A stretch of DNA of 64,000 nt from positions 372,001 through 436,000 of the forward strand of contig NZ_CP048437.1 in the NCBI RefSeq assembly GCF_010509575.1, read 5' to 3'. Below are positions 41,101 through 46,825 of the stretch, piece after piece (positions within the stretch are counted from its first letter, which is position 1; each line of letters opens with the position of its first letter). A program made the translations under genes and the position numbers. The DNA is from Faecalibacterium duncaniae (GTDB taxonomy: Bacteria > Bacillota > Clostridia > Oscillospirales > Ruminococcaceae). The notes beneath the pieces were generated by a model. The model saw only the letters and a list, made by a program, of their open reading frames with translations. It was not told the origin of the DNA and made no database searches.

Positions 41101-42488
41101 GAAAACTGGGATTGGATCAGCGGCTGATGAATCCGCTCCTGCCGGATGACCCAAATAGCAAGCTCAACGCCTGTGTGCGGAATGTGCTTCGGATTTATGA
41201 GGAAGGACAGTCGGATAAGCTGACCCAGTTGCTGTTCTGCGACCTCAGCACGCCGAAGAACGATGGAACCTTCAATGTCTATGAGGATATCCGCGCCAAA
41301 CTAATTCAGTCCGGTGTGCCGGAAGAAGAAATCGCATTTATTCATGATGCCGATACTGAGGCAAAAAAGAAAGATTTGTTTGCCAAAGTGCGTACCGGAC
41401 AGGTACGGGTATTGTTAGGTTCGACACAGAAGATGGGTGCAGGCACGAACGTGCAGGACAGGCTGGTGGCCGTGCATCATCTGGATGTGGGCTGGCGGCC
41501 TGCGGACATGACCCAGCGAAATGGTCGTATCATCCGTCAGGGAAACCGAAACAAAGAAGTGCAGGTTTATCAGTATGTGACGGAAGGAACTTTTGATGCC
41601 TACCTCTATCAGACACTGGAGAATAAGCAGAAATTTATCAGCCAGATCATGACCAGCAAATCTCCGGTACGTTCCTGTGATGATGTAGATGAGCAGGCTC
41701 TTTCCTATGCAGAGATCAAGGCACTTTGTGCCGGAGACCCGCAAATCAAGGAGAAAATGGACTTGGATGTAGATGTTGCAAGGCTGAAAGTATTGAAGGC
41801 GGATCATCAGAGCCAGCAGTACCGATTGGAAGATAAATTGATGAAATATTTCCCTGCGGAGATTGAGAAAACGCAAGGGTTCATCAAGGGCTTTCAGTCG
41901 GATATTCGGACGGTGGCGGCACATCCGCTGCCGGAAGAGGGGTTCTGCGGTATGGAGGTGAATGGCACACAATTTACTGAAAAAGCCGAGGCCGGTGAAG
42001 CAATTCTTGCGGTCTGTAAAGCCAATCAGAGTTTGGAGCCGGTGCCGCTTGGCAGCTATCGTGGTTTCAAGATGGAGTTGTCATATGACAGCTTCCAGAA
42101 AGAGTATCAGGTGCTGCTGAAAGGCGAGATGACCCACCGGGTGCCCATCGGCACCAGTGCTGCGGGCAATATCCAGCGTTTGGATAATGCTCTTGCCGGG
42201 ATTCCTGCAAGGCTGGAGAAGGCGGAACAGCAGCTGGACAATCTTAGGAGCCAGCAGGAAGCTGCGCAGGCCGAGCTTGGAAAGCCGTTCCCCCAGGAGG
42301 CAGAACTGGCGGAAAAGAGTGCAAGACTGGCAGAACTGGACGCACTGCTGAATATGGATGACCGTGAAAATGATGATCCAGACCGTGAGAGAACAACGGA
42401 AAAGCCGTCTGTCCTGGCAGAGCTGCGTGACCGTGCAGGGCGCATTCCGCCGATGACACATCGAAATGATGAGGAGGTGGCACTATGA
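35124..42488 (+). CDS. Giant methylase-like/SNF2 helicase
   Basis: 2454 residues. N-terminal ArdC-like/LPD region (1-110), a hydrophilic linker (about 260-375) that also encodes tnpV in another frame, small accessory domains, a class I methylase-like fold (PSMGVGNF near 964; GNVPFG near 1026 instead of NPPY, so catalysis is doubtful), then an SF2/SNF2 helicase (GAGKT near 1643, DEAH near 1803, QRNGRIIRQGNRN near 2130), and a coiled coil tail. Such proteins are a hallmark of Tn1549-type ICEs and may protect or remodel incoming DNA; not proven. Overlaps mobC (ATGA). Confidence 0.87.
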   Translation: MMTKTAYYMQMAQEAAAQITGSKEQWTAFLTTSARLYKYPFAEQLMIYKQRPEATACAEYDLWNDRMNRYVKRGSKGIALLDMRGEQPKLRYVFDVADTGERKNSRPVQLWKMNAEHEQPIIRALDVAFDVPAGAGSLENHIMEAAERLARDYWEENRRQISDIVADSYLEGYDELNIGASFKRAAAVSIAYSVFTRTVGNADDYFEHEDFLDIFDFNTQAAANVLGTAVSEMSSQIFREIERTIRTYEKDKQAERSQNYDGAELHEERRLPDSGYPVVGAGTEASGQVREDAQSVPAGEQHAAVQSPYPDREAVSAPVGDSGDRDRTDGADDGGASESESGTGQEIEPNGLGAAHEHAESAGRGSHSDGTYQQLNFMSLFQSEAEQIQKIDAAAENAAREAESEKPSAFVISEDEIDRMLRAGSNFEGGKIRIYALYQQQGDAKERAAFLKAEYGLGGHSYTFMDGSRGFADYNGRGILLRNYDHDREVRLTWSAVDKRLDRLVENDQYLTALEMEEYRKLEQEYGAPLPMPTAAHVFPPTPPERYDTGNEHVDNMLNTAADVYARSELAAPQRFTVMETDDGYAVWDDIQDGIHVEPDGVSEEFTSEWEAETYRQQLIEKVQEREAKDWLYVEQSKQNLQQDIPFPDVESEEVQESAHAETDPLVLEMQEHASELSRESGYAPDERFVVTMTGENFPDSKDAFAIWDYVKEEYYGYSDGKVQTFADYVSASEALQEIRGRNMEAEKEPATVQPEPAAPVQPDYRVGDTLYLDGKAFTIEKVGLFDVELRDPDSVYPIFRSESKENLARILGHEENVHLHNLVVDLNSGKKEAFRAGHEAKHAENYRINSFHLGEGSPKQKFRANMDAIYTLKALENQHRDATPEEQETLANYVGWGGLADAFDAEKTAWTGEYKELKAALTEEEYAAARASTLNAHYTSPTVIRAIYEALDGMGFEKGNILEPSMGVGNFFGMLPDSMLGSRLYGVELDSITGRIAQKLYPQAEIKVAGFETTDRRDFYDLAVGNVPFGNYRVSDKPYDKLGFSIHNYFFAKALDQVRPGGIVAFVTSRYTMDSKNPDARKYLAQRAELLGAIRLPNNAFRANAGTDVVSDIIFLQKRDHPIDIEPDWVHLGLTSEGITLNSYFVDHPEMVLGEITTESTQYGKEECTVIPIPDEDLGDQLHEAVQHIGGHYEAQELAPEEELSLQGETIPADPNVKNFSYAVVDGDVYFRENSIMRKADLSATATGRIKGMVELRTIVQELIDYQLNDYPEDAIAQKQRELNVAYDRFADQYGLINSRANAQAFSEDSSYYLLCSLENVDENGRLESKADMFTKRTIRPERAVTSVDTPAEALAISIGERGKVDLPYMSELLGTPGEFEKIQQELHGVIFKDPMTQGGEETGWVAADEYLSGNVREKLRVAELAAASDPAFAVNTEYLKKAQPKDLDASEIDVRLGATWVNRDYIQQFMEETFEPPFYLRRNIEVKFSPMTAEWQITGKSTPSRNDVHAYMTYGTSRANAYRILEDTLNLRDIRIYDTVEDADGKQKRVLNKKETTLAQQKQQAIKDAFQNWVWKDPYRRAELVEKYNELFNSTRPREYDGSHIRFGGMNPEIRLREHQQNAIAHVLYGGNTLLAHEVGAGKTFEMAASAMEAKRLGLCQKSMFVVPNHLTLQWANEFLRLYPSAKLLVASKKDFETARRKKFCARIATGDYDAVIIGHSQFEKIPVSAERQERILTVQIDEIENAIAEMKSQNGERFSIKQMEKTRKGLEARLEKLRATDRKDDVITFEQLGVDRLFVDEAHAFKNLFLYTKMRNVAGLSTSEAQKSSDMFMKCQYMDELTGGRGIIFATGTPVSNSMTELYTMMRYLQYGTLQQKGLTHFDSWASTFGETTTAIELAPEGTGYRARTRFAKFFNLPELMNMFKEVADIKTSDQLHLPVPEAKFETVVVQPSEHQQAMVAELSERAAAVHSGVVDPSVDNMLKITSDGRKLGLDQRLMNPLLPDDPNSKLNACVRNVLRIYEEGQSDKLTQLLFCDLSTPKNDGTFNVYEDIRAKLIQSGVPEEEIAFIHDADTEAKKKDLFAKVRTGQVRVLLGSTQKMGAGTNVQDRLVAVHHLDVGWRPADMTQRNGRIIRQGNRNKEVQVYQYVTEGTFDAYLYQTLENKQKFISQIMTSKSPVRSCDDVDEQALSYAEIKALCAGDPQIKEKMDLDVDVARLKVLKADHQSQQYRLEDKLMKYFPAEIEKTQGFIKGFQSDIRTVAAHPLPEEGFCGMEVNGTQFTEKAEAGEAILAVCKANQSLEPVPLGSYRGFKMELSYDSFQKEYQVLLKGEMTHRVPIGTSAAGNIQRLDNALAGIPARLEKAEQQLDNLRSQQEAAQAELGKPFPQEAELAEKSARLAELDALLNMDDRENDDPDRERTTEKPSVLAELRDRAGRIPPMTHRNDEEVAL
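35902..36249 (+). CDS. tnpV: TnpV encoded inside the helicase gene (other frame)
   Basis: 115 residues from ATG 35902, eight bases after AAAGGAG, in a different frame from the surrounding helicase. It aligns along its whole length with the IME TnpV: DYLIPDIQL, PLGKYGRMRRAFLQE versus PIGKYGRMHREYLRE, HLILTEKLYPHLWEIQ, and QMAWVQHMNMLKAQAEEVILTELI versus QMEWVQRCNNIHNRAEEIVLHEMI. The helicase frame here (residues about 260-375) is low-complexity, rich in Gly, Glu, Ser and Asp, as expected for a linker created by overprinting. Confidence 0.82.
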   Translation: MMELNYTKNGDYLIPDIQLSVQEQKPLGKYGRMRRAFLQENNTLLYNHLILTEKLYPHLWEIQETATARMEQMMAELLKANPAPDKKSNQMAWVQHMNMLKAQAEEVILTELINS

Positions 42489-42817
42489 GTGTTCGGGAAC
42501 ACTGGATCAATGTCCGGGTAAACCCGGAAGAGCTGGCGAGGATTCGTGAAAAGCAGAAAGAATTGGGGATTCGGAATACCGGTGCCTATATGAGAAAAAT
42601 GGCGATGGACGGGTACTGCGTAAATCTTGATTTGTCGGATGTGGCGCAGGTATCCACACTTCTTCGCCGATGCAGCAACAACCTGAACCAGTACGCAAAA
42701 CGCGCCAATGAATCTGGAAGCATCTATGCGGAGGATATCCGGGATTTGCAGAAGCGACTGGATGAACTCTGGGAGATGCAAAAGCTGATCTTAAAGAGGC
42801 TTTCTGGTATTCGATGA
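42485..42817 (+). CDS. mobC: MobC-like relaxosome protein
   Basis: 110 residues. Ribbon-helix-helix N-terminus (INVRVNPEELARIREKQKELGI, TGAYMRKMAMDG), then the conserved LRRCSNNLNQYAKRANESGSIYAEDI, which is the MobC motif, and a helical tail. It would bind oriT and help the MOBP relaxase open DNA. ATG overlaps the helicase stop. The following 145 bases may hold oriT. Confidence 0.87.
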   Translation: MSVREHWINVRVNPEELARIREKQKELGIRNTGAYMRKMAMDGYCVNLDLSDVAQVSTLLRRCSNNLNQYAKRANESGSIYAEDIRDLQKRLDELWEMQKLILKRLSGIR

Positions 42818-42971
42818 CGGCGCAAACGTGCGGAATTTCTATTGCACATGGCACAGATGAAACAGTCTGTGTCATTACATATTTTTTGCAGGTCTTCCTG
42901 TTGACATCGTGGTGTTTGACAAGCGGGTACGATAAAATGAAGATGAAAAGAAAAACGAAGGGGTGAAATCC
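42818..42971 (+). promoter_or_regulatory. Intergenic hairpins and TTGACA boxes after mobC
   Basis: An inverted repeat CACAGA-tgaaacag-TCTGTG lies at about 42852-42871, followed by ATTACATATTTTTT, so it may terminate transcription. TTGACA occurs twice (42901-42906 and 42916-42921) before TAAAAT (42933-42938), at spacings too long and too short for a clean promoter. Location beside mobC also makes it a candidate oriT. Confidence 0.35.
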
Positions 42972-43277
42972 ATGAAGGTCGTATGTTTTTTGTTGAAGCT
43001 GGTGCTGAAAATCCTGTTGCTGCCGGTTGCGTTTCTGCTGCGATTTCTGTGCTTTATCTGGAATCTGCTGATGCAGCTATCCCTGTGGGTACTTTCGCCG
43101 GTTATGCTTTTCGTTCTTGGCTGCGGTATCTATTCGGTGGTTCGGGCGAGCTGGACGGATGTGTTCCTGCTGACCCTGATTGAGATGGGACTGTTCGCAG
43201 CTGCGGTTGGAGCGGGCGGCATCATGGAACTGATGGAACGGCTGTGCGAGTGTATAGAGGATGTTTTGACAATTTGA
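42972..43277 (+). CDS. Small membrane protein, unknown
   Basis: 101 residues from ATG 42972 (GAAGGGGTG upstream; a GTG at 42963 is in frame). About three membrane segments fill most of the length (VVCFLLKLVLKILLLPVAFL, LWVLSPVMLFVLGCGIYSVV, FLLTLIEMGLFAAAVGAGG). A common companion of the relaxase gene in these ICEs. No function known. Confidence 0.7.
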   Translation: MKVVCFLLKLVLKILLLPVAFLLRFLCFIWNLLMQLSLWVLSPVMLFVLGCGIYSVVRASWTDVFLLTLIEMGLFAAAVGAGGIMELMERLCECIEDVLTI

Positions 43278-43293
43278 GTTCAGGAGGGATTGG

Positions 43294-43563
43294 ATGGATA
43301 TTCAGTTTATGAAAGATTATTATGATTTGCGGTACGAGGAAACGGATGGAGAAAATCATTTTGTGGATGAGACTGCTTATCAGGAAAAACAGTCTGAGCA
43401 ATCGAAGATGGAAGACCAGCTGATGGAGATGGTGGGAGGCAGCGAATCTAATGTGTGGAAGCTGTACGAAAGCATCATGTGTGTCTATTTCGATATGGAA
43501 GAGATCATCAAGCAGGCCGTTTATTTGCAGGGAGCTTATGACCGGGAACGGATGTTAAAATGA
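43294..43563 (+). CDS. Small acidic protein, unknown
   Basis: 89 residues, acidic, helical (MEDQLMEMVGGSESNVWKL, then DMEEIIKQAVYLQGAYDRERML). AGGAGGG precedes the ATG. Frequent between mobC and relaxase genes of CTn-type elements; role unknown. Followed by a terminator-like hairpin. Confidence 0.65.
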   Translation: MDIQFMKDYYDLRYEETDGENHFVDETAYQEKQSEQSKMEDQLMEMVGGSESNVWKLYESIMCVYFDMEEIIKQAVYLQGAYDRERMLK

Positions 43564-43578
43564 GAATAGTAGATTGGT

Positions 43579-43605
43579 AAGAGCTGCCTTCGGGTAGCTC
43601 TTTTT
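43579..43605 (+). terminator. Terminator/attenuator before relaxase
   Basis: AGAGCTGCC-ttcg-GGTAGCTCT followed by TTTTT, only 13 bases before the relaxase start. Such a tight position suggests attenuation of relaxase expression. Confidence 0.75.
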
Positions 43606-43617
43606 AGATGGAGGAAT

Positions 43618-45090
43618 ATGAAAATGGCGGCTACAAGACTAATTGCGCTGCATATCAATAAAGGAAAGACGGTAGCGCAGTGTCTGGCTGACCGTACTGA
43701 TTATTCTGAGAATGCAGCAAAGACGGAAGATGGAAAATATATCAGCGCGTATGCCTGTGATGCAAAGACCTGTGATGAAGAATTTCTGCTTTCCAAACGG
43801 CAGTATGAGCATATTACCGGTAGAACACAGGCGCATGATGTGATTGCATATCAGATTCGACAATCCTTTAAGCCCGGAGAAATCACGCCGGAGGAGGCGA
43901 ACAAGGTTGGGTATGAGACAGCCATGCGATTCACCAAGGGAAAACACGCATTTATCGTGGCTACCCATGTTGATCGCGCGCACATTCATAACCACATTAT
44001 TTTTAATTCGACTACATTAGACTGCACCAGAAAATTCCGAGATTTTCGCTTATCCGGTCTTGCGCTGGCAAGGCTCAGTGATATCGTCTGCCTGGAACAT
44101 CGGTTGTCGGTCATTGTCCGAAAGCCCTACGGGGAGCGGAAGAAGAGAACGGAATACCCGGAGAAAAAGTCGCAGCGGGATGAAATCTGTGAGGCCATTG
44201 ATGCAGCATTGGAAAGAAAGCCAAAAGACTTCCAGGAACTGATTGGAATTTTGCAGGAAGCAGGGTACGAGTATAAAGAGGGAAAACAGCCTGCCCTGCG
44301 GGGGAAAGGCCACGCCAGATTTGCTCGTTTCCGTTCTCTTGGTAAAGGATATTCGGTTGAAGAACTCTGCGAAGTGATTGCCGGGAATGCGGTTCATAAA
44401 AGTAAATTTGCAGAGAAAAACCGCACAAGCGCACGGTCGGCGCAGGTGCATCAGAAGGCGGAGTTGTCGTTCCTTATTGATGTCCGTGCCAAAATGCAGG
44501 CGGGCAAAGGCGCAGGGTATGCGCGCTGGGCGAAAGTCTTTAATCTGAAGCAAATGGCAAAAGCCATGATGTTCATGGAAGAGCATGGAATCAAGAGCTA
44601 TGCAGAGCTGAAAGAACAGGCAGATGGAATTTCTGAAAAATGTGATGCGCTGCTGGAATCTGTAAAGGCAGATGAGGCACGGATGTCGGAAGTGTCGGTG
44701 CTGCGAAAGCATCTAATCAATTATGCCAAGACAAAAGATGTTTTTGCCGCGTATAAAGCATCCGGCTACAATCGGGAGTTCTATGAAGCCCATCGGGATA
44801 CGCTGGCCTTGCGCAGCGCAGCGAAAAAGGCGTTCGATGCCTATAAGAAAGAGAACGGTTCTGACAAAAAGCTTCCACGCATCAGCGAGCTGAACGCAGA
44901 GTATGCGATGCTTCTGGAACGAAAGAAAAGCTCCTATGCAGAGTACCGCAGGACCAAATCGGAAATGCAGGATTGGCTTGTGGCACAGAAGATTGTGCAG
45001 GAAATTCTGAAAGAGGACGAACAGAAGAAAGAGCAGCTGCATGAGCAGGAAGTACGGCAGGAAGAAGAAAATAGACAAAGCAGTCGATGA
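43618..45090 (+). CDS. MOBP-type relaxase of the ICE
   Basis: 490 residues (ATG 43624 is an alternative start, MAATRLIALHINKGKT). Relaxase domain 1-180 with a candidate catalytic Tyr in RTDYSENAAKT and the His triad HIHNH (H122, H124, H126). The C-terminal part has helical regions with a long Lys/Glu coiled coil ending the protein. It nicks ICE oriT and leads the strand to VirD4. Distinct in family from the IME's MOBQ relaxase, so both can act on their own origins. Confidence 0.9.
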   Translation: MKMAATRLIALHINKGKTVAQCLADRTDYSENAAKTEDGKYISAYACDAKTCDEEFLLSKRQYEHITGRTQAHDVIAYQIRQSFKPGEITPEEANKVGYETAMRFTKGKHAFIVATHVDRAHIHNHIIFNSTTLDCTRKFRDFRLSGLALARLSDIVCLEHRLSVIVRKPYGERKKRTEYPEKKSQRDEICEAIDAALERKPKDFQELIGILQEAGYEYKEGKQPALRGKGHARFARFRSLGKGYSVEELCEVIAGNAVHKSKFAEKNRTSARSAQVHQKAELSFLIDVRAKMQAGKGAGYARWAKVFNLKQMAKAMMFMEEHGIKSYAELKEQADGISEKCDALLESVKADEARMSEVSVLRKHLINYAKTKDVFAAYKASGYNREFYEAHRDTLALRSAAKKAFDAYKKENGSDKKLPRISELNAEYAMLLERKKSSYAEYRRTKSEMQDWLVAQKIVQEILKEDEQKKEQLHEQEVRQEEENRQSSR

Positions 45091-45098
45091 TGGAAAGT

Positions 45099-45143
45099 CC
45101 GGTGCAGTGTGGGCGTAATGCTCATGCTGCACCGGGCCTTTTT
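45099..45143 (+). terminator. Terminator after the relaxase gene
   Basis: CCGGTGCAG (45099-45107) pairs perfectly with CTGCACCGG (45127-45135), followed by GCC and six T. It ends the mobilisation operon. Confidence 0.85.
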
Positions 45144-45218
45144 TCTTTGGCAGGAACTGCCGTTAAAGCATCCGGAACGGATGCGCAGCCCGATGCCGCA
45201 GGCAGCGTTCTATGGGGA

Positions 45219-45275
45219 TTGGGGAGTTTCCCCAACAAGCAGAAAATCGCTTTCGTGTCACGAAAGCCCTGCTTG
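45219..45275. other. Tandem perfect hairpins between relaxase and BREX
   Basis: TTGGGGA-gtt-TCCCCAA (45219-45235) is followed without gap by a nested hairpin: CAAGCAG / CTGCTTG outside (45236-45275) and GCTTTCGTG-t-CACGAAAGC inside (45249-45267). No T run follows. Strong paired elements next to a relaxase gene suggest oriT or a single-strand origin; this also marks the junction with the BREX cargo. Function inferred. Confidence 0.45.
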
Positions 45276-45325
45276 CAGAAGAGTGGGTTCTAAAAAAATC
45301 GTTCAAAATTTGGAAGAACTTTCGA

Positions 45326-45354
45326 TTGATTTTGTTCGTTTCTTGGAGTAGAAT
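45326..45354 (+). promoter_or_regulatory. Promoter of HTH-BREX operon
   Basis: TTGATT (45326-45331), exactly 17 bases, TAGAAT (45349-45354). The expected start site is about 45361, leaving a 50-base leader to the HTH gene. All BREX genes follow on the same strand with gaps of 25 bases or less or overlaps, so this may drive the whole 13.8-kb operon. Confidence 0.65.
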
Positions 45355-45413
45355 ATAAATGAGAAATTTTAACTTGCTGCGAGTGACTTTAGACATCGAA
45401 AAAGAGGTTCCGT

Positions 45414-45641
45414 ATGGATTTCATGACGATTAAGCAGGCTTCTGAAAAATGGGGCATCTGCACAAGGAGAGTACAGACATTATGCACGGAAGGGCGAATT
45501 GATGGTGCCGAGCGTTTAGGCCATCAGTGGGTCATTCCTATTAACGCCGAAAAGCCGAAGGATGCCAGAATCAAAAGCGGCAAATACATTAAAACAAAAT
45601 CCGGAAATGGAGAGAACGAAGATGGAAAGAAAACCGTATAG
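45414..45641 (+). CDS. Small excisionase-like HTH protein
   Basis: 75 residues. MerR/excisionase-type winged helix: MTIKQASEKWGICTRRVQTL, CTEGRIDGAERLGHQWVIP, then AEKPKDARIKSGKYI. Proteins of this type often precede defence or restriction cargo in Clostridia mobile elements. It is not the WYL-domain BrxR regulator known from some BREX loci. It overlaps brxA by 20 bases, so it is co-expressed and probably regulates the operon (inference). Confidence 0.72.
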   Translation: MDFMTIKQASEKWGICTRRVQTLCTEGRIDGAERLGHQWVIPINAEKPKDARIKSGKYIKTKSGNGENEDGKKTV

Positions 45642-46230
45642 TGCCGGAGCAGTGAAATTTTCGTTCTGGTTCATGGAATTTCGGAAAACCGTGCAGCTTT
45701 TGAGCGAGGGTAAGAGCTTTGCGGATATTAAAAAGTTGAATGAAGAGACAAACATCTATGGTGCACCGACAAAACTACGAGCGCAGCAGATTTATTCTAC
45801 CGTAACAGCCCGTATCAAGACATTAGATGAAAGCTTTTATCCAATCTTTTTGAGCAGTGATCTTGCTACACAAAAACTATTTGTGCTGACTGCGGCTCTT
45901 TTGCATGACACGCTGTTCTTTGATTTTGTGTATGAAGTAGTGCGGGAAAAAATGATTCTTGGTTCCGATGAGCTGACGGATGCAGATATCCGGATATTTT
46001 TCAAAAATAAGCAGGAACAGAGTGAGAAAGTGGCTTCTCTTCAAGACTATACGCTGCGCCGCCTCGGTTCCTGCTATAAAACGCAGCTTTATGAAGCGGG
46101 GCTTTTAGAAAGCAACCGGGCAAACAGCACAAGAAAAATACTGAAGCCAATTCTTGATATTGCATTTGAGCATTGGCTTTATGACCATGATCTTGGCATC
46201 ATGGTAAAAACACTGACGGGGGTAAGATGA
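45622..46230 (+). CDS. brxA: BREX protein BrxA (DUF1819)
   Basis: 202 residues from ATG 45622, seven bases after GGAGAG; an in-frame ATG at 45562 lies inside the HTH gene. DUF1819 features: YSAGAVKFSFWFMEFRKTVQLL, IYGAPTKLRAQQIYSTV, and FLSSDLATQKLFVLTAALLHD. BrxA is a small DNA-binding BREX component of two winged-helix-like domains. First core gene of a type 1 BREX operon. Confidence 0.9.
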   Translation: MERKPYSAGAVKFSFWFMEFRKTVQLLSEGKSFADIKKLNEETNIYGAPTKLRAQQIYSTVTARIKTLDESFYPIFLSSDLATQKLFVLTAALLHDTLFFDFVYEVVREKMILGSDELTDADIRIFFKNKQEQSEKVASLQDYTLRRLGSCYKTQLYEAGLLESNRANSTRKILKPILDIAFEHWLYDHDLGIMVKTLTGVR

Positions 46231-46231
46231 A

Positions 46232-46807
46232 ATGGATTTAAGCCAAAGACTGGACGAGATGGAGCTTGCAATCCATAAGCCATCTTTCCGAAAAGGAACA
46301 GGCCGCGCAAATGAGGTCAACTATTGGGTGTTTGATTATCCACCGGAAAAGGAACTGGAAGTTCGGGAGCGTGTAGAGTATCTGAAAAATAAGAATGACC
46401 GGGGCGATGATGATTTTGAGCTTGTGGTCTTTGACCTGTATGATATCATCATTGACTTTTTGGAAAAGAAAAACTTTATGGAAAAGTGCTATGACTTTGA
46501 AAAAAAGCGAGGAATCGAGCGTATCGTCAAGGCAGTGACCAACTCCATGAAGGTGAATGACGATGACAGCCTGATCGTGCAATATATCAAAGAACATACG
46601 CCGGAGAATGCAGTCGTGTTCTTAACCGGTATCGGCAAGTGCTATCCGATTTTGCGCTCCCACAAGGTGCTTAACAACTTGCATCAGGCATTTGTGCGCT
46701 GCCCGGTCGTGATGTTCTTTCCGGGAACCTATAATGAACAGGAGCTGATTCTGTTCAATGAGATTAAAGACGATAACTATTACCGTGCATTCCGACTGGT
46801 AAAGTAA
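46232..46807 (+). CDS. brxB: BREX protein BrxB (DUF1788)
   Basis: 191 residues. DUF1788 features: YWVFDYPPEKELEVRERVEYL, LVVFDLYDIIIDFLE, FLTGIGKCYPILRSHKVLNNL, VVMFFPGTYNEQEL. BrxB is a core BREX protein, proposed to link BrxC with PglX/PglZ. Begins one base after brxA ends. Confidence 0.9.
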   Translation: MDLSQRLDEMELAIHKPSFRKGTGRANEVNYWVFDYPPEKELEVRERVEYLKNKNDRGDDDFELVVFDLYDIIIDFLEKKNFMEKCYDFEKKRGIERIVKAVTNSMKVNDDDSLIVQYIKEHTPENAVVFLTGIGKCYPILRSHKVLNNLHQAFVRCPVVMFFPGTYNEQELILFNEIKDDNYYRAFRLVK

Positions 46808-46825
46808 TGGATGGAGGAAACTGTT

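Noticed and set aside
45087..45351. Short plus-strand frames after the relaxase
   Set aside because: They run through the terminator and tandem hairpins and have no ribosome sites or family resemblance.
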